Assembly: GCF_000210075.1 (NCBI RefSeq)
Contig: NC_021017.1
Span: 1,752,311 to 1,813,013, forward strand
Direction: 5' to 3'
Length of the DNA: 60,703 bases
From: Bacteroides xylanisolvens XB1A
Lineage (GTDB): Bacteria > Bacteroidota > Bacteroidia > Bacteroidales > Bacteroidaceae
Shown here piece after piece: positions 27,387 to 35,295 of this stretch (position 1 is the stretch's first letter; each line of letters begins with the position of its first letter). The notes below the pieces were generated by a model. It made no database searches and had not been told where the DNA came from. It saw nothing but the letters and a program-made list of their open reading frames with translations. Position numbers and translations under genes: made by a program.

Positions 27387-28781
27387 TTACATCAGTTCTC
27401 TCGGATCGGTAATCACACCTGTCACCGCAGCAGCAGCAGCCACCAGAGGACTAGCTAACAAGGTACGTGCACCAGGTCCCTGACGTCCTTCGAAGTTACG
27501 GTTGCTGGTAGATACCGAATATTTCCCGGCAGGAATCTTATCATCGTTCATCGCCAGACAAGCAGAGCATCCCGGCTGACGAATGGCAAATCCGGCTTCC
27601 GTCAAAATCTTGTCGATTCCTTCCTTACGGATCTGTGCGTCTACCATCCATGAACCCGGAACCAGCCATGCAATTACATTTTCCGCTTTCTTGCGGCCTT
27701 TCACGATGGAAGCAAATGCACGGAAATCTTCGATACGACCGTTTGTACAAGCTCCAAGGAATACATAATCAATCTTTTTGCCCAACAAAGATTCTCCCGG
27801 TTGGAATCCCATATAGTCCATTGATTTCTTGAATGAAACCTGTGCAGCTTCGCTCATTCCTTCCATCGTAGGAATGTGCTGTGTGATGCCCATACCCATA
27901 CCCGGATTCGTTCCGTAAGTAATCATCGGCTCAATATCAGCAGCTTCAAAACGGACTTCCTTGTCGAATACGGCATCGTCATCACTCTTCAATGTCTTCC
28001 AATATGCCAAAGCCTTGTCCCATGCTTCGCCTTGCGGAGCACTTTCACGTCCCTTGATATATTCAAAAGTCACTTCGTCCGGAGCAACCATCCCACCACG
28101 TGCACCCATTTCGATAGAAAGGTTACAAAGGGTAAGACGTCCCTCCATTGTCAGATTGCGGATGGCCGAACCTGCATATTCTACGAAGTAACCGGTAGCA
28201 CCGCTGGTAGTCATCTTGAACATCATATACAGAGCTACATCTTTTGCAGTCACCCCTTTGCCCAGTTCACCGTCTACGGTGATACGCATTGTTTTCGGTC
28301 TTGACTGAAGAATACATTGCGAAGCCAATACCATTTCCACTTCACTTGTTCCGATGCCGAAAGCGATTGCTCCCATCGCACCATGAGTAGAAGTGTGAGA
28401 GTCACCGCAGACAATCGTCATTCCCGGCAAAGTCAAACCACGTTCGGGACCTACCACATGGATAATTCCATTCTTCGGATGCATCATACCGTAGTGTGTC
28501 AAACCAAAATCCTTCGCATTCTTAGTCAATGTGTCGACCTGCGTTTTAGAAATCGGATCTTCAATCTCCTTATCCTGATCGTGTGTCGGTGTATTATGGT
28601 CGGGCATACAAAATACCTTTTCCGGACGCAACACTCCGATTCCACGTTCACGCAATCCGGCAAAAGCTTGCGGACTAGTCACTTCGTGACAATATAAGCG
28701 ATCAATATAAAGCTGTGTAGGACCATCTTCCACAGTAGTCACCACGTGGGCATCCCATATCTTATCAAATAATGTATTCAT
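27387..28781 (-). CDS. leuC: 3-isopropylmalate dehydratase large subunit
   Basis: 464 residues of the aconitase family. [21 protein letters not shown] and the cluster cysteines in [13 protein letters not shown] and [10 protein letters not shown] are present. With LeuD it forms the [4Fe-4S] isomerase. Second gene of the operon, 49 bp after leuA. Confidence 0.96.
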   Translation of the reverse strand: MNTLFDKIWDAHVVTTVEDGPTQLYIDRLYCHEVTSPQAFAGLRERGIGVLRPEKVFCMPDHNTPTHDQDKEIEDPISKTQVDTLTKNAKDFGLTHYGMMHPKNGIIHVVGPERGLTLPGMTIVCGDSHTSTHGAMGAIAFGIGTSEVEMVLASQCILQSRPKTMRITVDGELGKGVTAKDVALYMMFKMTTSGATGYFVEYAGSAIRNLTMEGRLTLCNLSIEMGARGGMVAPDEVTFEYIKGRESAPQGEAWDKALAYWKTLKSDDDAVFDKEVRFEAADIEPMITYGTNPGMGMGITQHIPTMEGMSEAAQVSFKKSMDYMGFQPGESLLGKKIDYVFLGACTNGRIEDFRAFASIVKGRKKAENVIAWLVPGSWMVDAQIRKEGIDKILTEAGFAIRQPGCSACLAMNDDKIPAGKYSVSTSNRNFEGRQGPGARTLLASPLVAAAAAVTGVITDPRELM

Positions 28782-28830
28782 CTGTTTATTTACTATTTTA
28801 CTAATTACTATTTACTATTTTAGTCAATCT

Positions 28831-30360
28831 CTACAATGCCGATACGACTTTCAGTCTCTTTTTTATTGATTTGAATTTGTTAATACAGTCAATATAAGCT
28901 TCTACGGAAGCGGCAATAATATCTGTATTAGCTCCAAAACCATAATAAATCTGGTTATCGTATTCTACCTGCATGTGTACTTTACCTACATCATCACTTC
29001 CCTTGCTGATAGCCTGAATAGTAAACTCTTTCAAAGTCATGTGGCGTTCTACAATCTTCTTCAATGCCTTGATAGCTGCATCTACCGGACCGTTACCACT
29101 GGCACAAGCCTCAAACTTCTCACCGGCAATGTTCAATCCCAAACTAGCTACCGAACGAACGCCGACACCACTCGTCACCTGCAAATAATCCAGTTTGATG
29201 CGATGATTCTGGCTACGGTCTGCGCCTGCCAATACTAAAATATCGTCATCATTAATATCTTTTTTCTTATCAGCCAACTTCAAGAACTCATCATATACCT
29301 TATCCAGCTTTTCCTGCTCCAGGTCAACTCCCAAAATAGAAAGACGATTTTTCAATGCGGCACGTCCGCTACGGGCTGTCAATACGATAGAGTTATCATC
29401 AATACCCACATCATGCGGATCAATAATCTCATACGTCTGTACATTCTTCAATACACCGTCCTGATGGATACCTGAAGAATGTGCGAAAGCATTACGTCCA
29501 ACGATCGCTTTATTCGGCTGTACCGGCATATTCATTAAGCTGGATACCATGCGGCTGGTCGGATAAATCTTCTGTGTATTGATATTGGTCTGAATATCTA
29601 TTTCGTGGTGACTTTTGATAATCATGGCGATTTCTTCGAGGGCAGTATTTCCTGCACGTTCGCCGATACCGTTGATGGTCACTTCCACCTGACGTGCGCC
29701 GTTCAAAACACCGGCTATCGTATTGGCAGTAGCCATACCCAAGTCGTTGTGACAGTGAGTAGAAAGTATGGCATTATCGATGCCGTCTACATGGTCGATC
29801 AGGTATTTTATTTTAGCACCATATTCTGAAGGTAAGCAATAACCCGTTGTATCAGGAATATTCACTACGGTAGCTCCTGCTTTGATAACGGCTTCCACCA
29901 CACGTGCCAGATATTCGTTATCCGTACGGCCTGCGTCTTCTGCATAAAACTCTACATCGTCCACAAAACGGCGGGCGTATTTCACGGCAGCTACCGCACG
30001 TTCGATAATCTCTTCACGATTCGAATTGAATTTATATTTAATGTGCGAATCAGAAGTACCGATACCGGTATGAATACGTTTATGTTTAGCAAATTTCAGT
30101 GCATCTACAGCAACATCAATATCTTTTTGAACTGCACGTGTTAAAGCACAGATAGTAGGCCAAGTCACCGCTTTTGAAATCTCAATCACTGAATTAAAAT
30201 CTCCCGGGCTCGAAATGGGGAATCCGGCTTCAATCACGTCTACTCCCAACGCTTCCAATGCCTTTGCTACCTGAATCTTCTCTACTGTATTCAACTGGCA
30301 TCCCGGAACCTGTTCACCATCTCTAAGAGTGGTATCAAAAATAAATAACCTATTGTCCAT
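28831..30360 (-). CDS. leuA: 2-isopropylmalate synthase
   Basis: About 509 residues. [16 protein letters not shown] at the start, [26 protein letters not shown] and [13 protein letters not shown] are classic LeuA motifs; the C-terminal about 120 residues form the leucine-binding regulatory domain ([19 protein letters not shown]). It condenses 2-oxoisovalerate with acetyl-CoA. The longest reading starts with TTG at 30366; the ATG at 30360 is preferred. It lies directly after the attenuator at 30392-30535. Confidence 0.95.
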   Translation of the reverse strand: MDNRLFIFDTTLRDGEQVPGCQLNTVEKIQVAKALEALGVDVIEAGFPISSPGDFNSVIEISKAVTWPTICALTRAVQKDIDVAVDALKFAKHKRIHTGIGTSDSHIKYKFNSNREEIIERAVAAVKYARRFVDDVEFYAEDAGRTDNEYLARVVEAVIKAGATVVNIPDTTGYCLPSEYGAKIKYLIDHVDGIDNAILSTHCHNDLGMATANTIAGVLNGARQVEVTINGIGERAGNTALEEIAMIIKSHHEIDIQTNINTQKIYPTSRMVSSLMNMPVQPNKAIVGRNAFAHSSGIHQDGVLKNVQTYEIIDPHDVGIDDNSIVLTARSGRAALKNRLSILGVDLEQEKLDKVYDEFLKLADKKKDINDDDILVLAGADRSQNHRIKLDYLQVTSGVGVRSVASLGLNIAGEKFEACASGNGPVDAAIKALKKIVERHMTLKEFTIQAISKGSDDVGKVHMQVEYDNQIYYGFGANTDIIAASVEAYIDCINKFKSIKKRLKVVSAL

Positions 30361-30391
30361 ATTCAATGTATATTATATAATTATTAGCATT

Positions 30392-30428
30392 AAAAAAGCC
30401 TTTCACACTTGGAAGTGAGAAAGGCTTT
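30392..30428 (-). terminator. Attenuator terminator (leader segments 3:4)
   Basis: On the minus strand AAAGCCTTTC.CACTT pairs with AAGTG.GAAAGGCTTT and is followed at once by a run of six T. It stands between the leader peptide and leuA, so it can cut off the whole operon. Its 5' half (CTCACTTCC, 30411-30419) can instead pair with GGAAGTGAG at 30464-30472. Confidence 0.9.
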
Positions 30429-30472
30429 CGTATATTTTCATTTATACACATTTACGCGCAGCACTCACTTCC
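30411..30472 (-). promoter_or_regulatory. Antiterminator pairing of the leu leader (segments 2:3)
   Basis: GGAAGTGAG (30464-30472 on the minus strand) and CTCACTTCC (30411-30419) are exact 9-base complements. This pairing excludes the terminator at 30392-30428. The arrangement is the classic ribosome-mediated transcription attenuator. Confidence 0.85.
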
Positions 30473-30535
30473 ACTAACCTTTGATAGTAGAATAATAATA
30501 CCGCATAGTAGAATATGTATAAACATCTGGTTCAT
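30452..30535 (-). CDS. leu operon leader peptide, Leu/Ile-rich
   Basis: A 27-residue open frame that starts about 25 bases after the predicted transcript start and ends 24 bases before the terminator stem. Its middle reads ILLCGIIILL. It has four Leu codons, all CTA (a codon that is uncommon in this window), and five Ile codons. Stalling at the last CTA pair (30485-30490) would leave the segment at 30464-30472 free to form the antiterminator. A ribosome reaching the stop codon at 30452 would cover that segment and let the terminator form. The peptide itself probably has no other role. Confidence 0.85.
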   Translation of the reverse strand: MNQMFIHILLCGIIILLSKVSGSECCA

Positions 30536-30563
30536 TTCTTGTCTCTTTTATAGTTTGACGGTG

Positions 30564-30594
30564 CAAAGGTATGGATTATTTCTTTACCACCAAA
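30564..30594 (-). promoter_or_regulatory. leu operon promoter
   Basis: On the minus strand TTTG (30591-30594), a 19-base spacer and TACCTTTG (30564-30571) match the Bacteroides -33/-7 consensus TTTG-N19-TAnnTTTG exactly. Confidence 0.85.
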
Positions 30595-30698
30595 TAATAC
30601 GTTACTTTTTTATCGAAAAAAATATCATTTCATAAGTTAAAGCCGATTTTTACCAAAAATGTATCACGAATACAGGTCTATATTTCACTAAAAGAAAA

Positions 30699-30733
30699 GA
30701 GGGAGCAGAATGTTTTTCAGCATTCTCTCCCTC
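30699..30733 (-). terminator. Terminator of the Cys-rich lipoprotein gene
   Basis: On the minus strand GAGGGAG.GAATG pairs with CATTC.GCTCCCTC with a small internal bulge, followed by TTTTCTTTT. Confidence 0.75.
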
Positions 30734-30761
30734 TTCTTCTTTATTGTTCTAAATCAATAGA

Positions 30762-30995
30762 TTACTTCTTATCGCAACATTCTTTCTTTTCTGCGCAATC
30801 TGCTTTTTTGTCGCAAGCAGTAGCACAAGAATCTTTAGCCTGGCAGCAAGAATCAGATTCAACAACAGCTTCTACAGTTTCTACGGTTGTTTCTTCACCT
30901 TCAGAAGCAGCGTTAGTAGTTTTGTTACCAGCACAAGACATCATTGCAAAAGAAAATGTTACTGCTACAGCAGCCAAAAATAATTTAGTTTTCAT
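30762..30995 (-). CDS. Small Cys-rich lipoprotein
   Basis: 77 residues. The signal peptide ends in the lipobox FAMMSCAGN. After a Thr/Glu/Val-rich acidic spacer, the last 30 residues carry nine cysteines as CC, C, C, C, C, CC and so on, mixed with Lys and Asp (DSCCQAKDSCATACDKKADC). This looks like a metal-binding or disulfide-rich tail on an envelope-anchored protein; no family recognised. Start: a TTG at 31004 is possible, but the ATG at 30995 is more likely. It has its own good promoter and terminator. Confidence 0.75.
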   Translation of the reverse strand: MKTKLFLAAVAVTFSFAMMSCAGNKTTNAASEGEETTVETVEAVVESDSCCQAKDSCATACDKKADCAEKKECCDKK

Positions 30996-31019
30996 ACCTT
31001 TCAAATTTGCTTTAAACGT

Positions 31020-31589
31020 TTAATAAAATAATTGTCGGTCGCAAATATAACACTTTTTTTGCAAAGTACCAAACAACACATAACCGATATAGGATACTTC
31101 AAGTACATCACCTTTAGCTGCTTGTATTTTGAAATTTCCATCCATATCAGTGATAGTACCATTTGAAGTTCCTTTTACCAAAATACTAACTCCAATCAAT
31201 GGTTCTCCTTTTGAATCAGTAACAGTACCACTTGCAGTAATTGGTGTTTTTTTCTGCTGCTCTTCTTTATTACTCTTCGCAGAAAGTACAATATGATTAT
31301 CTACTATTGAAAAACTGACATTAACTCCTCTGAATAACTGATTCATTACATTATTCAAAGATTCTTTTGTTACCTTGATAGATATGACACGATTTATATC
31401 GACATCATTTGTGTTATAGACTACTGACATTGAAGTTTGTTTCTCAATTTCTTTCAAAGCAGTGTTCAAGGGTACTTTCGATAGATTAAGAGTGATCGTT
31501 CGTTCTTGCCCATAAGCTGAAGCAAAACACGAAACCAACAAAAGGAAGAATAACAAGTATGAAAACTTGTGTTTTATAATTTCTTTCAT
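31020..31589 (-). pseudogene. Truncated SusC-type TonB-dependent receptor (N-terminal remnant)
   Basis: Residues 1-27 are a signal peptide. About 30-110 are an STN (secretin/TonB N-terminal) domain with [20 protein letters not shown]. About 118-170 are the carboxypeptidase-regulatory-like fold ([28 protein letters not shown]). The frame then leaves SusC sequence after EVSYIGY near 31081 and runs 19 residues into the promoter of the next gene. A full receptor would need a plug and a 22-strand barrel, about 800 more residues, which are absent. No SusD follows. It is probably a deletion relic; the secreted STN piece could still be made. Confidence 0.85.
31042..31073 (-). promoter_or_regulatory. 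Promoter of the Cys-rich lipoprotein gene
   Basis: On the minus strand TTTG (31070-31073), a 20-base spacer and TATATTTG (31042-31049) fit the consensus. It lies inside the 3' end of the truncated SusC frame, showing that the SusC remnant was cut right next to this gene's own promoter. Confidence 0.75.
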
Positions 31590-31896
31590 CTTATTCTTTT
31601 TAATTAGAAATAGTTTTTAGAGAATTTGTAATTAGAGGCGGTAAATGAGATTACCGTTTTCACACAAAGGTTTCATGTATCTCTGTTTCTCATAATTAAT
31701 AAATTTAAAGGTTATACTTAAAATAAATTCCATAAGCGCTTATTCAATAGTAATACATTTTATGTTGTAACCTTACTAAACGAAGATAAGATTTTTTTCG
31801 AAAAAAATAGAATAGAAAGATTCCTAATTGAAAAATAAATACTCAAATATTTGATAAATAGAATCTTATGTACTTATTAAAATCAGGCTGATTTAT

Positions 31897-31904
31897 TACA
31901 TTTG
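31897..31904 (+). promoter_or_regulatory. Promoter of the first recombinase gene, -7 box
   Basis: TACATTTG fits TAnnTTTG, about 70 bases before the ATG at 31967. It is part of a 14-base sequence that recurs just after the gene (33208). Confidence 0.5.
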
Positions 31905-31910
31905 CATACA
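31897..31910 (+). repeat. Left direct repeat flanking the first recombinase
   Basis: TACATTTGCATACA here and TACATTTGCATGCA at 33208-33221 differ at one base and stand in direct orientation on the two sides of the recombinase gene. They could be attachment-site cores of a small element, or binding sites of the recombinase. Confidence 0.4.
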
Positions 31911-31966
31911 TTTTGCATACAATATATGTATGCTTTACCTATTGTATAGATATAAATATTCATTTT

Positions 31967-33202
31967 ATGTTCAAATATTCAAAAGATGGAATTTCGGTTT
32001 TAACCATATTAGATACCAGAAGAGCAAAAAAGAGTGGACAGTTTCCTGTTAAAGTTCAAGTGGTATATAGAAGAAAGCAAAAATATTACTCAACTGGGAA
32101 GGAAGTGTCAAAAGAAGATTGGGCAAGGTTATTAAAAGTAAAAAGCCGGTTATTGGCAGAAATTCGATCAGATATAGAGAGTAGTTTTTCAACTATTAAG
32201 CAACAAGTTAACGAACTGATACAAAAAGGAGAATTTAGTATTGAAACATTAAGCGCCAGGTTAGGAAGGCAGATGAATGATATGACTTTGCGCAGTGCTT
32301 TTCGCTTAAAAATGAAAGAACTGGAAGCCAATGAACAAGCAAACACTTACTTAAATTATCAAAGTGCTTTAAAAAGTTTAGAAGATTTCGGAGGTTCCAC
32401 TATACCTTTGGAAAACATTACAATTGATTGGCTTAAACGTTGTGAAAAATTTTGGATATCAGAAGGTAAAAGCTATTCAAGCATAAGTATTTATTTCCGA
32501 GCTTTAAAGTGTGTCTTAAATCGTGCTGTACATGATGGTATCATAAAAGAATCATCTTTTCCTTTTGGAAAGAATAAATATGAAATTCCTGAAGGGTGTG
32601 GACGTAAATTAGCACTTACTCTTTCTGAAATAAAAAAAGTAATGTCTTATCAATGTGAAACAAAAGATATAGAAGAATTTAGGGATCTCTGGGTGTTTTC
32701 TTATTTATGTAATGGCATTAATTTTATGGATTTATTATTTCTTCAGTATTCAAATATTATGGATGGAGAAATATGCTTTGTACGCTCTAAGACATCTCGA
32801 ACTACCAAACATAACAAAGAGATACATGCAATCATTACTCCTGAAATGTGGAATATTATTCAAAAATGGGGTAATCCAAGATTAAGCCCGCAAACGTATA
32901 TTTTTAAATATGCTAGAGGAACTGAAGATGCCTTTGAAAAGATTAGATTGGTACGGCGTATTATAACCAAATGTAACAGAAGACTTAAAAAAATAGCCCA
33001 AGACATTGGAATTTTTCAGTTGACGACTTACACGGCAAGGCATTCTTTTGCTACAGTATTAAAACGTGGAGGTGCAAAAACCTCATATATTTCTGAAAGC
33101 TTGGGACACTCTAACTTATCTGTAACCGAGCACTATTTAGCATACTTTGAAAAAGAGGAAAGAATAAGGAATGCTCAATTATTGACTAACTTTAATCTCT
33201 AG
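31967..33202 (+). CDS. Tyrosine recombinase/integrase
   Basis: 411 residues. An N-terminal arm-binding region (about 1-95), a SAM-like core-binding domain (about 100-200) and a C-terminal catalytic domain with TARHSFATVLKRG (HxxR box), GHSNLSVTEHYLAYF (second His and nucleophile Tyr near residue 394). The first catalytic Arg is in FRDLW. This is the type found in Bacteroides integrative elements and in invertases. The gene is much more AT-rich than the housekeeping genes around it, a sign of acquisition. The frame is open from 31913, but MFKYSKDGIS is the usual family start. Confidence 0.87.
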   Translation: MFKYSKDGISVLTILDTRRAKKSGQFPVKVQVVYRRKQKYYSTGKEVSKEDWARLLKVKSRLLAEIRSDIESSFSTIKQQVNELIQKGEFSIETLSARLGRQMNDMTLRSAFRLKMKELEANEQANTYLNYQSALKSLEDFGGSTIPLENITIDWLKRCEKFWISEGKSYSSISIYFRALKCVLNRAVHDGIIKESSFPFGKNKYEIPEGCGRKLALTLSEIKKVMSYQCETKDIEEFRDLWVFSYLCNGINFMDLLFLQYSNIMDGEICFVRSKTSRTTKHNKEIHAIITPEMWNIIQKWGNPRLSPQTYIFKYARGTEDAFEKIRLVRRIITKCNRRLKKIAQDIGIFQLTTYTARHSFATVLKRGGAKTSYISESLGHSNLSVTEHYLAYFEKEERIRNAQLLTNFNL

Positions 33203-33207
33203 ATTAA

Positions 33208-33221
33208 TACATTTGCATGCA
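33208..33221 (+). repeat. Right direct repeat flanking the first recombinase
   Basis: TACATTTGCATGCA, a near copy of the left repeat. It overlaps a perfect 14-base palindrome ATTTGCATGCAAAT (33211-33224). Confidence 0.4.
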
Positions 33222-33546
33222 AATTGTATGTACAATGAAAAATGGACCAATAATTGATATAGGATAAAAGTGAGTATAATATTAAAAAACGCATATTCAG
33301 ATTACCTATAATTTAGAATATGCATCTTGTTATCAGGAGTGTTTTGAAAACCGCAGGGATTTCCACTTTAGCCAAACATAATTCAAATAAAAAAGGATAA
33401 TATTATTGCAAATTATTCTTTTTATCGCCCGCGTAGTGATAGAATAGTATCTAATATTGACAATATTAATCAAATGAAAAGATTCCGTTCTTTGTATTAT
33501 CGGCACTAACTAGAAGAAAACAACTACTATAAAACAAGTTATTATT

Positions 33547-33583
33547 ATTCTTTAAATGATTTGTTAGGTTCCATTTAAAGAAT
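33547..33583. repeat. Hairpin, perfect 12-bp stem
   Basis: ATTCTTTAAATG and CATTTAAAGAAT around a 13-base loop. Confidence 0.7.
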
Positions 33584-33586
33584 CAA

Positions 33587-33631
33587 AATGTTCCACACCG
33601 AGAAACGAAGTGATTCTCGGTGTGGAACATT
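33587..33631. repeat. Hairpin, perfect 18-bp stem
   Basis: AATGTTCCACACCGAGAA and its exact complement around the 9-base loop ACGAAGTGA. No T-run follows. It begins 3 bases after the previous hairpin. Confidence 0.8.
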
Positions 33632-33880
33632 CCTGAGAAAACGTCTTTTATCGAATATTCATACCGCATATATGAATAAAAACAATTTAATTACTGCATA
33701 TTCATGTGCAATCTTACTAACTTTTTCTTTCATTCATTGATTTTGCTCAATTGTATTTAGCCTGATATCTTAAAAATAGAACATCTAATCTATTTATCTA
33801 ACAAGAATTGGATCTAGAAAAAGTATATGAAACTGATTTTACTTTTCTTTTTTTATAATAGCTGCAATCATAAAGTAGCT

Positions 33881-33888
33881 TACTTTTG
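33881..33888 (+). promoter_or_regulatory. Promoter of the invertase-type recombinase, -7 box
   Basis: TACTTTTG fits TAnnTTTG, 40 bases before the ATG at 33928. No matching -33 box is obvious. Confidence 0.4.
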
Positions 33889-33927
33889 TTCTTTCTCTAT
33901 ATATTGTATAATCTAAAATAACTAGTG

Positions 33928-34881
33928 ATGCAAAAAATGAATAAAAATGGATTTAGCCAATGTGCCGGAGCGTACATTGAGCGTTTGCGAAAAGAAGGGC
34001 GATATTCTACCGCTCATGTTTATAAGAATGCTCTTTTTTCTTTTAGTAAGTTTTGTGGAACAGGTAACATATCGTTCAGGCAAGTCACCCGGGAGTGTTT
34101 ACGATGCTATGGACAGCATCTTTACGGGTCCGGATTAAAGCTCAATACGGTTTCTACTTATATGCGTATGTTGCGTAGTATCTATAATCGGGGAGTAGAA
34201 GCGGGAAGTGCCCCTTATGTTCCCCGGTTGTTTCATGATGTCTATACAGGCGTGGATATTCGGCAAAAGAAAGCATTGCCTGTGACCGAATTGCACAAAC
34301 TACTGTATGAGGACCCGAAATCCGAACGTTTGCGTCGTACGCAGACGATTGCAGCTCTGATGTTTCAGTTCTGTGGAATGTCATTCGCGGATTTGGCGCA
34401 TTTGGAGAAATCTGCTTTAGACCGGAATGTGCTTCAATATAACCGTATCAAGACTAAAACACCTATAAGCCTGGAAATTCTGGAAAGTGCAAAAGAGATG
34501 GTGAATCAGCTTCGAAGCAATAAACCCGCTCTTCCTGATTGTCCCGACTATTTATTCGATATTCTGCATGGTGATAAGAAGCGGAAAGATGAAAAAGCAT
34601 ATAAAGAATATCAGTCTGCTCTTCGTCGTTTTAATAATTCTTTGAAGGATTTGGCGAGAGTGTTGCGCCTGGACTCACCCGTCACTTCATATACCTTCCG
34701 ACATTCTTGGGCCACTACTGCCAAGTATCGCGGAGTTCCGATTGAAATGATTAGTGAATCGCTGGGACACAAATCTATTAAAACCACACAAATATATCTG
34801 AAAGGCTTTGGATTAAGAGAACGCACAGAAGTGAATAGAAAGAATTTATCTTACGTTAAAAATTACAATGTAAGTAGGTGA
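33928..34881 (+). CDS. Tyrosine recombinase, probable promoter invertase
   Basis: 317 residues, shorter than the first recombinase because the N-terminal arm-binding domain is missing. SAM-like core-binding domain about 10-100; catalytic domain with LRRTQTIAALMFQF (first Arg), TSYTFRHSWATTAK (HxxR), GHKSIKTTQIYLKGF (His and nucleophile Tyr). It ends 39 bp before one of two inverted sites built as 7-bp arms around a 7-bp spacer, the normal substrate of such enzymes. In B. fragilis similar tyrosine recombinases lie beside, and invert, promoters of outer-membrane protein operons (established knowledge). I infer the same job here. Start may also be the ATG at 33937. Confidence 0.87.
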   Translation: MQKMNKNGFSQCAGAYIERLRKEGRYSTAHVYKNALFSFSKFCGTGNISFRQVTRECLRCYGQHLYGSGLKLNTVSTYMRMLRSIYNRGVEAGSAPYVPRLFHDVYTGVDIRQKKALPVTELHKLLYEDPKSERLRRTQTIAALMFQFCGMSFADLAHLEKSALDRNVLQYNRIKTKTPISLEILESAKEMVNQLRSNKPALPDCPDYLFDILHGDKKRKDEKAYKEYQSALRRFNNSLKDLARVLRLDSPVTSYTFRHSWATTAKYRGVPIEMISESLGHKSIKTTQIYLKGFGLRERTEVNRKNLSYVKNYNVSR

Positions 34882-34919
34882 TAGATAGGCAAAGCTTTAA
34901 TAATCAGTATTTAAATGTA

Positions 34920-34943
34920 TCCGTTACTTCTTAGGTAACGGAA
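34920..34943 (+). repeat. Left inverted recombination site (IRL)
   Basis: Core CCGTTAC-TTCTTAG-GTAACGG: two 7-bp arms in inverted orientation around a 7-bp asymmetric spacer, plus one outer and two inner matching bases. Exact reverse complement of the site at 35192-35215. Confidence 0.95.
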
Positions 34944-34955
34944 TCAAATGTGACG

Positions 34956-34988
34956 CAAAGATAGACAAAAATATAAATAGCAAACAAA
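34956..34988 (-). promoter_or_regulatory. Promoter inside the invertible segment
   Basis: On the minus strand TTTG (34985-34988), a 21-base spacer and TATCTTTG (34956-34963); an alternative TTTG at 34981-34984 gives 17 bases. In this orientation transcription would leave the segment through the left site and run antisense into the recombinase gene. Confidence 0.75.
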
Positions 34989-35191
34989 TATTCTCCCATT
35001 TTTTTTCGTTTTATCTGATGCATACGGCAAAAAAAAATCTGAACATGAAATAATCATATCTTCATGCCCTCTGATTTATATGTCCTGTCTTAAAAAGAAT
35101 TTCCCCCTTCGCTAAAGGCAAAAACTCTTCTACCACTGTAATTGTCGATGTTTTTCTCTGTTCTCATTCCGATTGGTCTTGATTGTGTGTT

Positions 35192-35215
35192 TTCCGTTAC
35201 CTAAGAAGTAACGGA
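35192..35215 (-). repeat. Right inverted recombination site (IRR)
   Basis: Core CCGTTAC-CTAAGAA-GTAACGG. The spacer is the reverse complement of that in the left site, so recombination between the two gives inversion, not deletion. Confidence 0.95.
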
Positions 35216-35295
35216 ATTATATAAGGTAAAAATAGTGGATTAATCAAAAAAGTTTTGAGAATATCTCTATTTAAAAGTATAACATACAAATAAAG

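Larger units (their letters stand above)
31590..31966. other. AT-rich spacer between SusC remnant and first recombinase
   Basis: No gene seen. It contains a small CGGTAA/TTACCG hairpin at 31643-31658 near the 5' side of the SusC remnant. It also holds the recombinase promoter with repeated GCATAC motifs (31904-31932), including GCATAC-N7-GTATGC. Confidence 0.5.
33203..33927. other. 725-bp gene-free region between the two recombinases
   Basis: No credible reading frame on either strand. It contains GCATATTC/GAATATGC dyads, two strong adjacent hairpins (33547-33583 and 33587-33631), and at 33881-33888 a TACTTTTG box that probably starts transcription of the second recombinase. Confidence 0.6.
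34920..35215. promoter_or_regulatory. Invertible promoter segment, OFF orientation
   Basis: The 248 bases between the two 24-bp inverted sites contain no gene but one Bacteroides-type promoter, pointing left. No TAnnTTTG box points right toward the outer-membrane operon. Inversion at the sites would place the promoter about 100 bases before the ATG at 35296, reading rightward. The recombinase gene is directly adjacent. Confidence 0.88.

Noticed and set aside
33203..33927. Possible second invertible segment between the two recombinases
   Set aside because: I found hairpins but no long inverted pair with the arm-spacer-arm layout flanking a promoter, as seen at 34920-35215.
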